From contig NC_135174.1 of NCBI RefSeq assembly GCF_041146795.1, positions 7,379,878-7,443,877 on the forward strand: 64,000 nt of DNA, written 5' to 3'. Source of the stretch: Maylandia zebra. Lineage: Eukaryota; Chordata; Actinopteri; Cichliformes; Cichlidae. The translations under genes were made by a program, and so were the position numbers. Shown here piece by piece: positions 48,645 to 61,204 of the stretch; the first letter of the stretch is position 1; every line of letters begins with the position of its first letter. The notes beneath the pieces are model-generated. The model was not told the origin of the DNA. It made no database searches and saw nothing but the letters and a program-made list of their open reading frames with translations.

Positions 48645-50589
48645 CGTGTGTGTGTGAGCGCTACGCTGCTATTCAGGACCTTTTGTTGGTACGGCAATCC
48701 TTTTATCTGTTAATGACAAGTTTCCAGATTCATCAAAGACTGCCGGGTGTCTGCGATTTTACACACATTCTTTGGCGTTGTATTCTCCTCACATGACAGA
48801 TATTATTCAGAGTTGCTTTTATGCTACCTTTTCAGTATCTGTACTGATGTTTAAATATAAACATCAATGTTTCCCTCCAACAGCTGTGTAAAGTACCACA
48901 AATCATCTGTTTAAAATTTTTAGAAAGAGAGCAGGAATAATGATTTGTTTTGGTGTACATGACAAAGTGGATGTGTATTTTTTTGAAAAATGAACACATA
49001 CACTGTGGCTGACAAAGTAATTTCCACCTTGCTTGCTTCATGGATAAATAATAGCTTCCCTTCCTGATGATGGAGGGTGCACCATTCCCTGGAGAACTGA
49101 CTATGACTACTGTGTATCCTGTGTAGACCCATATTTTTCATTATTTTCATCATTAAATAATAAAAGCTGGATATAAAAAAAGGTGCGCGACTAAACAGTG
49201 TTTCCTTTTATTTAATGTAATGAAGTCGTTCATAACAGAGGAGCAGCCATCTGGTTAATGCAGAATGAATGTGGCTGCATGTTGTGTTCTTATAATAAGA
49301 CTGCGAATCAATTTCCCATCAGGGACAATAAAGTTACCATTGACCATTGACATATTGTTTTGGTTTGAAATTTTTTGTAAAAGCCTCTTTTATACTATAT
49401 GGGGGGGGAAACAAACAAAAAAACAACTAAACAGTAGGGTAGGGGTGGGGGTTGGTAGCTAGCTACAAGTCTCAGCACATATTGACATAGCCTAGCTGAC
49501 TGTGTTCAGCCATGTTCCCTTTTAACCATTTTAAACATTTCTTCATTTAGTTCACAGTGTTTAGTTAAGTTATGTTTATAAATATCATAATTACATGCTT
49601 AATACATCTATGGCGTTTCTTTCTCAAATAGCAAACTCTTCAGGTCCAAAAGGCTCCAAAATGCACTGACATGACAGTCAGTCAGTCATTTTTTTAAGTT
49701 TATCTAATAGAAAAAAAGAACATTGAACTAATTGATGTACATCAATTAGTGTGTAATTATGCTTTCCTTGAAATTAATGCATTCTCATTAAAGCAGGTGC
49801 CAGTTTGTGGATACCGCCATGTTGCTCACCCATCTTGAATACAAGGACCGAAATTGACCTTCCCATTCTGCCTTTTATGTATGTGGCTGGAGACCAGCAA
49901 TATACAGAGCACACATGAGAAGTTGCCTTCAATCTAAAGATCAGAAATAGCTTTTTAAAACTATATATGACATTTGAATATTTATATTTTCATCATCTCT
50001 CCTCCCTCTTTTCCACCTCATCAACTTCCTCCTCACCTCTTATCTCGTGACCTGAAGTCAGAGATCAAGTACTTGCATAAAACATGCATAAACATGCTTA
50101 TTTATTCCCATATTATCATAATGACTTACTGTCCATAGATTTGACATGTGATTCCCCCTCACCCCTCACCCCGCGCCTCAGGGCAGCTGACAATGAGCCA
50201 GCTTAACAACAACAACTAGCATTATAGCAGCTAATGGCTTGAATGTGATAAACAGTTTGATTACATTCTGACATTGTAGAAAAGTTTATTTGATAAGTGC
50301 CCAAGTCGAGAAAGTTAGCCAACTGTTAGCAGTTAGCTGACTGACAGGAAAGCTATTATCAACAATACACCTCAGTAACGCTGTCATCAAGCTTCACTAA
50401 ATAACCAACTCGCACTGGACTCCTTTCACAGTGTTTTACAGCCTCCTCCGGAGTAAATAGACATGATTAACTGCCATATTCAAAGCTGAGGTAAACAGCA
50501 GACTGACACTCACTACAGATGGCCAGAATGTTAGGATGACTGGGTGTAGAAACATAAAATAATGCAAAACATCTAATTAACATATATCA

Positions 50590-50765
50590 GGGGTTTTTTT
50601 TCGAATCCACCGAACTGCTGCCCCGAGGTACCCCTGAGCAAGGTACCGTCCCTACAAACTGCTGCCCGGGTGCTAGATTGGTGGATGCTCACTGCCTCAC
50701 TGAGTGAATGGGTTAAATGCAGAGAGAAATTTTCACACGGGGATCAATAAAGTATACATTATTAC
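50590..50765 (+). repeat. SINE-like repeat
   Basis: GAGTGAATGGGTTAAATGCA then GAGAGAAATTTTCACACGG and GGATCAATAAAGTATACATT match the body and tail of a common fish SINE family. The 3' end runs into ATT-rich repeats. A related tail lies near 49315-49350. Confidence 0.55.
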
Positions 50766-51794
50766 ATTATTGTTATTATTCAAATATGATGAAATATAGC
50801 GTATTCAAAAATGTTGTTCTTACACAAAGTAGAAACACACTGACCAGCCATGGACATTGTCAGGTATATAAAATCAATGTTTCTGAGGCCGTGTAAGAAA
50901 ACAGAATTGAGCTGACTGTAATCTACTGACATCTAGTAGTGAGATTTTCCCACACAATACTTTTAAGCACCTTTAAGCAACTCAACAAGCTCTTTAAATC
51001 AGTGTGTGTGGTGGATGGGTGTGTCTGTGTTGGTTCACTCACCGGATCTGACAATGCCACGCTCACACAGCGTGGATACTTTTAATAGCCTGCTCATCAA
51101 ACGCATCCGCATTCCGTTTGTTTCCAACCTCCCTCTACAATCACTTCCGCTGCCTTTCCTACAGTTTTATGTGCCTTTGATTGTTAACTTACAGATCGGT
51201 CACTGGATCACACAGACATCCACTGTGCATCCTGATTGTGTAAAACACGGCAGGGTGGTGCGTCTGATAACTCTCCACAGCTCCAGTTTGGCACATTCCC
51301 AGTTGTCCTCTGATATAATATTAAAGCGGAGGTGGCAGCAGCACTCAAAGAGTAGATATGACCAAAATGGGTGTGGGCTGCAAGTTCAATTCCCTGCTGG
51401 TAAAATCAGGCTAGAGGAAGTGAATGAATCCCACAGCAGATGCATCAGTGATTGCTTAGAGTTGTTGGAAAGCTGTCAGTGTGAAGGCTTGTAGCTGAAT
51501 TAGGCTGCACTGGAAAAGTATGCTCAGCAAGTCTTCCATGAACAAAACCGATCAAATACAGTATGCAACCCAGCAAATGAGTCACCAGTGCAGCTCATCA
51601 TCCTTTGTTAACCCTTACATAAAATGCTTTTTAGGGTGTGTGTCGTCACAGTAGACGTAGGAAAATGACTGTTTACTTGCAATGAGGGAGGGAGCTCCTG
51701 AATATAAAGGAGTGACTCATGTGGTCTTTTTCTGTAACACGGTAGCTACTGTATTGTCTTCAGCTCTTCCTGAGAGCAGGGCAGGGATTTTGTC

Positions 51795-51796
<2 letters not shown>

Positions 51797-51853
<57 letters not shown>
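51797..51853. repeat. (CA)n microsatellite
   Basis: About 28 CA units. Confidence 0.95.
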
Positions 51854-51854
<1 letters not shown>

Positions 51855-52329
51855 CATATAAGCAGACAGCAATAATTGGTTGGGTCAAATCTGAGTGCAC
51901 AGCTGCAAAATCATATGTTGAACTAGACGGCACATCCTCCAGCAAGGCCAGCACCCTGTATTGCAATTTTATTGAATGTCAGTGAATCTACAGTGAAACG
52001 TTACGGGGTTGTGCCATTGCTTATGCTCCATGGCTCCACCAAGTTCCTGAAATTCAGCTTATTTCTTCTTTCTTATTGATAACATTAATGATCCACTGCT
52101 CAAGGAAAAAGGACCAAAATCAATGAAAAAAAGAAAAGATAAGATTCCTTTTTTGTCTTAAATAAGACAACCCAGAATGCTAAGTGTGAACTGGCATTGC
52201 ATTGAGAGTTCCTCCTCAAAAATATAGAGTGTAAAAATTGATAACCAAATACTAAGTTTAACGTAATAGTTATTTAGTTCCAGTTCACAACCGTTTTCTT
52301 AAGGCATTTAAGGTAATATTGCAGAAGAA

Positions 52330-52412
52330 AAAAACAAAACTATGATCTGTTAGCAAGAACATGGCAACGGTGGGCAGGAAGAACTCACTTTTAACAGGAA
52401 GAAATCTTCAGC
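52330..52412. repeat. dispersed fish repeat fragment
   Basis: GAACTCACTTTTAACAGGAA followed by GAAATCTTCAGCA matches a common fish repeat. It appears to be the downstream part of the same family as 5818-5935. Confidence 0.5.
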
Positions 52413-52776
52413 ACAACCTATGAGGGCTCTGAAATCAACGTCAAACATGGCAAACATGCACCATCTTGCATTGATTTATTTGTTCAAAAACAACAGGTCC
52501 TCAACATCCATTGATAAAAAATTACCAATTTTTCTGCTTCTGCCAATATTATGGTGCCAACTGAGATTATGGCTACTTTTACTTGAAACCAGGTTAACAT
52601 GCTGATATTTTCACACGAGAACGGATGGAGAATGGTATCAGTGCATTTTTCACATTTTTACTTCAAGAATCAAGCAATTAATAATTTATATATAACACAA
52701 GAAGTGCTGCCAATTAGCTTTTGAATCATTGCAGTTGAATAGCACTTTGTATCTTGGAAAACACAGTAAGTGACAT

Positions 52777-53224
52777 GTAGGGGTGTCAAAAATAAGGCCC
52801 GGGGGCCAGAATCAGTCTGGCAAAGACTGAAATCTGGCCCACTGGTTTTGAAATATAAAAATAATTAAATAAAAGATAAACAATAACAACTAAAGAAGAA
52901 AAAAAGTCTAGATATTTCAGGTTTGTTTTTTTTTTTTGTTTTATTTTTTTTTACAATAAGTACACAGCGGGGCGAAAGAATGGGATGTTTTTTTGTGAAT
53001 TAGCCTGGGCGGTGAGCTGCCGGAACCTTTTCTGTAATTTTATACATTTATTTATTTGTGTTGACAGATTTTTTGAATTTGCTAGAGCAGTATTTCTTTG
53101 TCATGAGTAAAAACTGAGACGCACCGTTGAAGTTGCACGTCTTTTTCTTATATCAAATAGGATTGAATGTGTAACGTCTAAAGTGGGCGGCATGTGGCCC
53201 ATGATGTAAGTTCGACATTCCTGC
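52777..53224. mobile_element. MITE-like element with GGCCC-containing ends
   Basis: The left end AGGGGTGTCAAAAATAAGGC is mirrored imperfectly by the right end, which in reverse reads GGCAGGAATGTCGAACTTAC. GGCCC/GGGCC blocks lie just inside. It resembles hAT-like non-autonomous repeats of fish. Confidence 0.5.
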
Positions 53225-53979
53225 CTTGCAGTTTGTAGAGGATGACATGACTGCACTCTTAAATCCTGTACTGAGACACTATAAGAGATGTAAGAACCAT
53301 AGATCTACTTGTTATTGACTTCGCCCTTGGTTTTAATTGTATTCAGCCACATCTTCTTGCACACAGCCTTTAATTTAATTTGAATATAGATTTTAGCACA
53401 GTGTTGGCTCACTGGCCTCTTAACAACCAGATCCTGTGGGTCTAGGCTATTGGAACCCTGTCCAGTCATCCTCAATTGGATCCCCTCAGGGCTGTGTGTT
53501 TTTTTTACCACTTCTATCTGGGTCTAATACTAATAAGTATTAGAACAACCCTAGATCGAGATGCATGTCGACAGCACTCTAATTGTAAGTCTTCTGCAAG
53601 ATGTGGAGCAAGATTATGTCCCAGTCCTTGATGAGTCTGTTAGCCTGTGTGTTTTCCTAAGAAACGTGGCTTCAACCAGAAGTGTTTGATTTCAAAGAAA
53701 TTTGGGACATTTAACTGTATTTTCTTAAGTTTTAAAGCTTTTCCCTACTGACAAAGACCTCCCCTATGACCATTCATATACACGAAAATAATTAGGTTAT
53801 AGATTTCTGTAATTTTACACATTTACTCCTTACAATTTAATCCGAAAGAGTCATGCTCACAGATTCCTTTAATTTACTACAGCAGCATTTCTTTATCATG
53901 TAGAAAAACTGAAACATATGGTTGAAATTGTGCTTCTTTATCTTATATTAAAATGATTCAGAGATTAAATGTGCAGTTT

Positions 53980-56380
53980 AGTGCTGTGCAATACTGTAAA
54001 TTTTGTTATGCTCCAATGCCAAGTAAATAAAGGGCCAGTGTTTCAGACACCAGTACAAATTCTGATACTTTTAAGGCAGAATATTTCGGGGAAATCACAA
54101 TTCAGTTGGCTACATACTGAACTTAGGGGATAGAAACAAAGTATCAGTCTAATACCAATACCAACATCAATGTTTGGATCAATCCGCCTCCCTCTAGTGC
54201 AGACATAAGATAAAAATGGGGTGTATGTGACCTGCGATGCAAAGGAGTTTAAGATTTCTGCGTTAGGATGAAGGTTTGGACTCCCCAGATGTAGCACATT
54301 TACATTCATGGTGACAGTTTGGGACACTGGACTTTTCTATAGTGTTTTGTGTATTGTATTGTATGCATGTATAAGACTACTTATGGGCCCATGAAAAACC
54401 ATTGCCCAAGGACCCACAGGGCTATTTGTGTTTGGAAACTGTTGCTTAATTTTAATATGTCTAACACACCTTTTTTTCTCTCTCCTAGACTGCATGGTTT
54501 TGTCAACAATTCACCTTTTTGCTGCTTGGCACCTGAGATAAAAAATGTGTGTGGCCGTGCCAAGCTCTAGTTAAATATTGACCATCTCAAAAAACTGATG
54601 ACTCATTTGGCTAATGGGGTTTAGCATAACCATTTCATTTTTTCCTGCTGTAATGCCACTCTAAATCCCAAATGTCCATCAGTGAAAGAACAAGCTAATT
54701 GTTTTACAACCAGAGATAACGCGTTACTGTAATCCGATTACTTTTTTCAAGTAACGAGTAAAGTAACTATTGCAAAAACGGTAATTAGATTACCGTTACT
54801 TTCCCGTAGGAACGCTGCGTTACTGCGTTACTAAAACCGTGATTTTTTTGAGAGAATGTCTCATGACAATGACGTAAGCGAGTGCGCCGTTAGTGACAAC
54901 AGCTGTGTGCAGATCAACAATAGATCATATATCAGTGCGGGAGAGAGTATGAGCGTGCAGCGTTTAAAGCGTGGAAGTACTGACCTTACTTTGAGTTTGA
55001 TTCCATAAAAAGTGACAAAAACATTAGCGTCCGTTGTGCGTGGGAAGAAAACTTCTTTTTACAGAGAAAAAACCCCTAAACTTCCGAGCAAGCACCGAGT
55101 GCCCAACGACATAATGGGAAACTCACAGAGAAACTCGCGGATTCTTCAACTGACCGCTGCGGCACACCTGCACCAGGATAAACCTCCGCCTGCCCTACTC
55201 CTGCTTTACAGGTGAAAATAGAGCAAAAGGACCGCTGAGTCTTTGACTTTATTTATTTTCTGCTGTGTTTTACTTGCATCTATTTGAAAGAGTGAGTGTA
55301 AAGACACAAAAAAAAATATTTTATGTGCTGGAATGTGCAGAAAATAAGTTTAAATGTTAAACAAACTTCTTCCAGTCAGAGAATGTTGCATATAATTAAA
55401 TTTTTGCTTGATGCATAAAGTTAAAAGATTAAAACTAATAAAACAAGTTTTAAAAAGAGACTTTTCCATTTGATTACATTTTGTATGATGGATTATGTAG
55501 AAAAAGTAGAATTGGGCTGAAAGATCTATCACTTTATCACCTACTCAGGTTGTAAATCGTGTTTTTAAAAAGTAACTAAGTAACTAAGTAATTAATTACT
55601 TTTGAAAATAAGTAATCAGTAAAGTAACGGGATTACTTTTTTGGGGAAGTAATCAGTAATTAGTTACTGACTACTTTTTTCAAGTAACTTGACCAACACT
55701 GTTTACAACACAGGCAACCTGAAGTCCCACATATATGCCTGCTTAACAGCTGTTGGACTTGTGCACTATACCCAAGAGGAGCTGCCTCAGTAGTATTGGA
55801 CACAGGAGATACGAAGCCATGAATCTGAAAGTGTCTGCACAGAACAGCAAGTAGAGGAGGTTTGATCCAAATATTGATAGCATCGATACCAACGGTGGTG
55901 TTGGTATCGGATTGATAAAACCAGAATAGGATCGATACTTATCCTCTAAGTTGAGCAAGTAGCCCACTGAATTGCGTTGATTTTTTTTTTTCATTCTTGG
56001 CAAATTAATATATATACCTCAAACTATGGAAAATGTCAGAACCGTTTTGTGTTGACTGTCTATTTTCTTTATAGCCTGTAGCACACTTAAAAAACAGAAG
56101 TTAACCCAGACAGACTAATTTACATTCCAGGTCTCCAATAAACCCAGGCTCAAAATACATGAAAAGCTGAAAGATGTGTTTTGATGTGTAAACTAATTAT
56201 TGGAAAAGTGAAAATCACAGTGAGTTAGTAGTCATTGGAATTTGCAAATTGATGATTCAGCTCATAAGTCATGACACACTGCTCTCATCTGCCTTTAAAA
56301 GTTAAACGTATCAATATCGGTAATTGGTATCGGTATACTCGCCCCGCATCATACCAAAATTTGCAGTATGGCACAGCACT
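53980..56380. mobile_element. inverted-repeat DNA element, split by a hAT insertion
   Basis: AGTGCTGTGCAATACTGTAA at the left is matched in reverse at the right end (AGTGCTGTGCCATACTGCAA), with about 32 bp of imperfect inverted repeat. The remaining sequence is about 1.4 kb once the inner hAT element is set aside. Around the hAT site it encodes a short Cys/His-containing stretch (CNATLNPKC on the left, LKSHIYAC on the right) that may be a zinc-finger remnant. Confidence 0.6.
54711..55701 (+). mobile_element. hAT-family element, 991 bp, with 8-bp target duplication
   Basis: TTTACAAC at 54703-54710 is repeated at 55702-55709, the 8-bp duplication of hAT transposons. Ends: CAGAGATAACGCGTTACTGT on the left and, in reverse, CAGTGTTGGTCAAGTTACTT on the right, with TAACG/AAGTAACT motifs inside each end. 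The plus strand at about 54980-55045 encodes YFEFDSIKSDKNISVRCA, resembling the start of a BED-type zinc finger of hAT transposases. It is soon broken, so the copy is non-autonomous. Confidence 0.85.
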
Positions 56381-56384
56381 AACA

Positions 56385-57111
56385 GCTAACTGAAAGTCTG
56401 AATCGGTGCCAGAAGCAAGCTGGACCTTTAAGGCAGGAAATACACCCAAAACATTAGTGCAGTCTGATTTTGCATTAAAAACTTGGAGCCACAGCCTAAA
56501 TAAGATGTGGAAGCCAAGTGATGTGCATAATACTGTAAAGCTTCCAGAATTACCCCGTAAAAAGACTGATTCCAGTCTCTCGTCCTTCCTTAAAATAATG
56601 ACCAATCATTCATCAAGTATCTTTCATGTGCCGCATTATCAGCTATAAGAAATCTGTTTTCTAGCTTAACGAGATTGCTTTTGTGCTGCATAATTTGAAA
56701 GTGTGTGGATTTATTTTCTCTTTATTTTTTGTTTTAGTGTGGATTTTCCACAGAACCATGCCTTCTCCCGCTCCCAACATCACGTTACGAGAGAACGGGA
56801 GAGAGAGGCGGGAGGGAGAGCGAGAGAGGGTGCTGTTTACATTGTGAGCAGACCTCAGATTTACAGTCATCCAGCTGCACCGCGGAGACAACAGCTGCCT
56901 CTATTTAAAGGACAGTTTTTCCGTTTTGTTGTCATTTGCCAATTTAGGCTTTACGCACAGTCATGATTTTGACGCACAGGTGAACTTACCTCACCTCAAC
57001 GCACCCCGATCAGAACTCAAAAAAGGAGAAAAGAAAAGTGTCCAGTTCACACTCTCCTCCTCCTCGTTTTTCCTTTTTTAATTTCTCGAAGTGGAGCAGG
57101 TCGTCAGAGTC
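56385..57111. other. rab26 upstream region
   Basis: It contains a GA-rich block (about 56788-56830, GAGAGAGAGG-type) and a pyrimidine-rich stretch just before the start codon (57045-57090), typical of a 5'UTR/promoter. No TATA box was assigned. Confidence 0.4.
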
Positions 57112-58645
57112 ATGTCCAGGAAGAAGACAGCGAAAGGCAAAGGCAGCTCCAAGAGCCCCAAGGCATCTCCGAGCAGCGGGAGGACGGGGAAAGGTTTGAC
57201 CGCAGCTGCTGCTCCGTCCTCCGGGCTGGTCTATCCCAGCAGACCATCCATCAGCAACAGCGGAGAGTTTTATGACATCGCCTTCAAGGTGAGCACAAGC
57301 TTAGCGTAGGGTATTCGTCTTATAGAGACTTTACCTGAGAAGTGAAGCGAATTAGCATCAGCCAATTTTAAAAAGTCCCTCTTTAAAGGAAAAAAGTGTC
57401 TTATGTTCTTAGTTAAAAGTGTGCTTGTGTCCAGTAGAATGCATGACTCTACAGACAAATCACAGTGAATGTCTGCAGACATGAATCTAAAGATGATTAA
57501 AGATGATTCATTTGCCCTGAAAAGCAGGCTTTTTCTTAAAATAGTGGGCTTTCTACTTTGTTTCTACTTTTGTAGTTTTCAGGCATGGCTGTGTATGGAA
57601 GTTAGTTTCGGCCAAGAAATATAATTTCCTATTGTGTTCATTTTTATTTCAGAATTTTCTTTTAGTTTAGTTTCTCTGAGTTATCATCTCATCTCGTTTG
57701 ACTGCTGGATAGTAGCTCTATATACATCATACACCTTGTCATCTATGTTTCAACAGGCTTCTTAAGCCACTCAAGGTGCTTTAAAGCAGAAAAACATACG
57801 TAACATATGCAAAAACTGTGTGCTGTGTGTTTATGCAAGAAAACAAATGTTGTTTTCAGTGTCGTGTTTTTGACAGTTTTTCCTCCTGTGCTTGAGATTT
57901 CCTCATGTTTACCTTCCAAACTGCTCGCACATGCATGAAATGCTGCTTAGTGCATCCGGTGTCTCCTTTCAAGCGCTGAACTTTAGAAACATTAAGTGTT
58001 GCTGCACACATGTTGTCCGGTGCAATAACATGGAAGAGCTGATGATGATGGAGAGAGGTTTCTATTATTAATGAGATAAATTAACTGCAGTGAAGGAGAG
58101 CAGCGGCGCTTTTTGTTTAACAGGAGTGGAGCTGACAGAATAAGTGCTACTGCCATCTCATGGTAAAGCTCAGGTTTGATATGTCCTGATAGCTGTGTCA
58201 GGAGGCAGATGCCATCAGGGATGAAGGACTGTTTTAGTTTCCCTTACAAAAAATGTAAACCCCCCCCCCCCAAAAAAAACAACACCATCTTGGTGTTTTG
58301 AAACCAGATGTGAGGAGTGAAAAGGTGGATGTGATTGACTGGTGCTCATAGGAGGTGATTGTCAGTCACATGATACGGCATACTTTGCTTTAATGTCGTT
58401 CATGAACACTTATGGGCACACAAATTGACAAAACTAACATTAAGTTTCACTTGTTATAAGTAGAAACAAGCAGATGAGCTTATAAGCTTATCAGGAAACT
58501 CTTTACTGACGTCAGGAAACTCTTTTGCCATACACACTTCCGTGCACCCAGATGTTTTTTTGCAGGGTGTCGCCCACTGCTGGCTGTTAAAAAAATGCAG
58601 CTTTTGCATCCCTTCCTTCTTCCCTTTTCGCAAGCTACATCTACG

Positions 58646-58681
<36 letters not shown>

Positions 58682-60776
58682 CCCACTTTATGTGTCTAAA
58701 AGAATATTTTTGAGTTATAGCTTATAAATGAAAGACATTTTTTCATCATTTAAAAATCTAAATATCTTTTCTGTTTTACTATACTATATGCAATTCTAAA
58801 TACACGGTTGTGCAAAAGTCTTGAGCCACTCGTCATTTGTTTATATTTTGGTAGGAAAATGGGAAATAGGTGCAGTAGTTTATTGAAATGTACAAACTTA
58901 ACACTTAAATAAATAAATGTAAATAAATGTAAGCCTGAAAGTCAATATTTCCATGACTGTTAGTGTTCCATTGTGTTTTTCTACTTTTAGTGTATTGACA
59001 GTGTACTTGGCATTACTGCTATGCTGAAAAATGAAGCATTTTCCAATTAGTAGGTCTTGCATGGTGGATCAGTATCAGACAGTACTTTTATCTGCATTTG
59101 TAATTCCATCAGTTTTGACAAGATTTCCAACACCACTGGCTGAGCCTCCATCATGTTTTAGTGGCTGTACTCACTTTTTTACCTCTCCTCTGACCTCCTC
59201 CATGCACTTTGATGACTTATTTTGTCAAACTGTCCTCAGAATGCATGGGGATGGTCAGAGGAGATCCTTCCATCTCTCTATAAGACTTACTGTAACCGAT
59301 TTTCAGTCCAATTTTGTGTGTAATTTCACATAACCCAGCCTTTTCTTCCTGTTTCCCAGATACTGTTCAGCTACTGTAGGGTTTTAGGTGTTTTGGTTCT
59401 TCTTTTGTCCTCCACCCATTCAGCCAAGATATACTAAGATACACTTTCAGTTCTTTGGCAATCCTCTTGTTGGTGCTAAAATACTATTTGATATCTGTCA
59501 ATCTGTGTTATCTTTAACATTTTCTATGGATTCAGCTAAAGACATTGAAATCAATTATGTGTTTTTTTGACAATTGGTTCTTTGCTTAATTATGTCTGTT
59601 ATGTGTACACATAACACTGGTTCATCCCTTGAGTTAGGTACCTTTTTATGCATGAATGATTCATAGGTATATGTCAAGTGGCTTAACTTAAAAAAATATT
59701 AATCATATGGTATAAGACTGGAGTGAAGGTGAGTGAAAAAACAGCAAATGTTTAAAGAAAAGCTTGAAAAGCCATCAGAAAACTAGAGAACTATTACTAA
59801 AAACCTATTTTGCAAATCACAAGAACGTCTGGAGTCTTGGAAGCAAGTACTACGTGTGACAATCTGGAAGAGCCAGATCTGGATACTCACAAACATTTAA
59901 TGTTTTTTACTTTTGTCAAAGCTCTAGATCTCCATCGCAAAATTTGACTTGGTGGTTTTTACATACTTTAGCTAACAGAAAGACAAAAAAAGACAAACTG
60001 CAATGATTCATAAATATGTATCTTGATGCTATACTTGTCGTTAAACCCCTTGAATTAGTCTGTAGTACAATCATATCTTGACTGTTTGAAGTAAATCTCT
60101 CTGTACCTCTGTCTTGGCTCTTGACTTGGCTGAGGAATAATCAATAATGACACAGCATTGACACAGAACATACATAATTGAAAGTATGAAATGGAGATGA
60201 AAAAGACTAATGATATTCTACATTGGCCATATGCAAATCTAAATTCTCATTATGTGGGTGGCAGCTGGTATTAATAATGCACCCTGATTAGCAACTGTTC
60301 CCATGGTAGACTGACCAAAATCACAGCTCCACTTTGACTTTATGTGGTACTCCCACTTGTAACAGTTCAGTGTACCAAATGTCACCTCTGAACACGACAA
60401 ATCAAACTTAAATGAACACCAATATCAGAGTAGACCACTGAATTAGAGAAAAAAATGTATATATATTTATATATAATGTGATATGTAAAACATAATAAAA
60501 TAAGCAGTTTTATGTCCATTGGTCTGTACATGCTGCTTTTTCCCAGTGTAGTGTATTTGTTTATGTATTTTTTTTATATACCTTAAACATCTTCACACAC
60601 ACGCACACACACGCGCGCAAGATTTAAAATTTTATGAACCAATACATTGTCACCTTCTGTCTCAGGTGATGCTCGTGGGGGACTCAGGCGTGGGAAAGAC
60701 TTGTCTGCTGGTTCGCTTCAAAGATGGAGCCTTTTTGGCTGGGAGCTTCATCTCCACCGTGGGCATTGATTTCAGG
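57112..60776 (+). CDS. rab26: Rab26 small GTPase (first two exons, 3' partial)
   Basis: Exon 1 (57112-57288, 59 codons) and exon 2 (60666-60776, 37 codons) join in phase. The protein starts [18 protein letters not shown], a basic Ser/Pro-rich extension typical of Rab26, then [20 protein letters not shown] with the P-loop GDSGVGKT at about residues 64-71. It continues [20 protein letters not shown], carrying switch I, and ends IDFR at the donor AGG|gtaagc. The N-terminus separates it from Rab37, its closest paralogue. Family role: a prenylated Rab on secretory granules and synaptic vesicles, linked to granule biogenesis and vesicle-directed autophagy. The next exon (expected to begin NKV and lead to the WDTAGQE switch II) was not found up to 64000, so the rest of the gene lies to the right. 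The start is the ATG at 57112; an in-frame GTG at 57091 is not expected to be used. Confidence 0.94.
58286..58370. repeat. dispersed repeat, copy B
   Basis: CACCATCTTGGTGTTTTGAA then CCAGATGTGAGGAGTGA aligns with 39125-39210 in the same orientation. Confidence 0.5.
58647..58679. repeat. (TG)n microsatellite in rab26 intron 1
   Basis: About 16 TG units. Confidence 0.92.
58808..59700. mobile_element. second copy of the GTGCAAAAGTC inverted-repeat transposon, in rab26 intron 1
   Basis: TTGTGCAAAAGTCTTGAGCC at the left end, and later GTGTTATCTTTAAC and a GATTCATAGG...CAAGTGGCTTAAC block, match in order the copy at 4339-6422. Here no LINE interrupts it. Its right terminal repeat was not found. 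Confidence 0.55.
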
Positions 60777-61168
60777 GTAAGCATTAGCATATAGGCTACA
60801 TTGTGTCTGCCCGTTGACGTCATTGCTTCTTCAGCCAAATGTACGCTTTGTCAAGTTACTGAGAAATTTTAAATTCTATCCAGCTGTGGCTGATGCTTCC
60901 ATCCGAAGGAAATCTCTTCCCACCAATTTTCAAACTTAGTCTGTCTCTGAGAATTGTAGCTGTTTGCAGTGTGAGTTGTGCCAGAGATTTTTTTTATGGA
61001 GGACATATGGTTCCGAATCTTTGGGACATTTTTGAAATGCTAGAGATGTTCGCTGCCTCCAAAAAGTCGATCAGCAGTCGAAACAGGAAACATATTAGTG
61101 GAATTGTTTTGCACTAACACATGTACGGTAAAGGTTTACAGCTGTATCAGAAGTATAAAATATGATAT

Positions 61169-61204
61169 GATGATTCATGTTAAATATCTTTAACATGAAT
61201 CATC
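61169..61204. repeat. perfect 16-bp inverted repeat, 4-nt loop
   Basis: GATGATTCATGTTAAA, loop TATC, then the exact reverse complement. It lies in rab26 intron 2. Confidence 0.95.

Larger units (their letters stand above)
47817..52770. other. intergenic, no gene supported
   Basis: AT-rich DNA with two TG/CA arrays and short SINE-like pieces. A 162-codon open frame at 51006-51494 shows no family resemblance. Confidence 0.5.

Noticed and set aside
51006..51494. 162-codon open frame
   Set aside because: No recognised motif, no splice or promoter support, and it sits in repeat-rich intergenic DNA.
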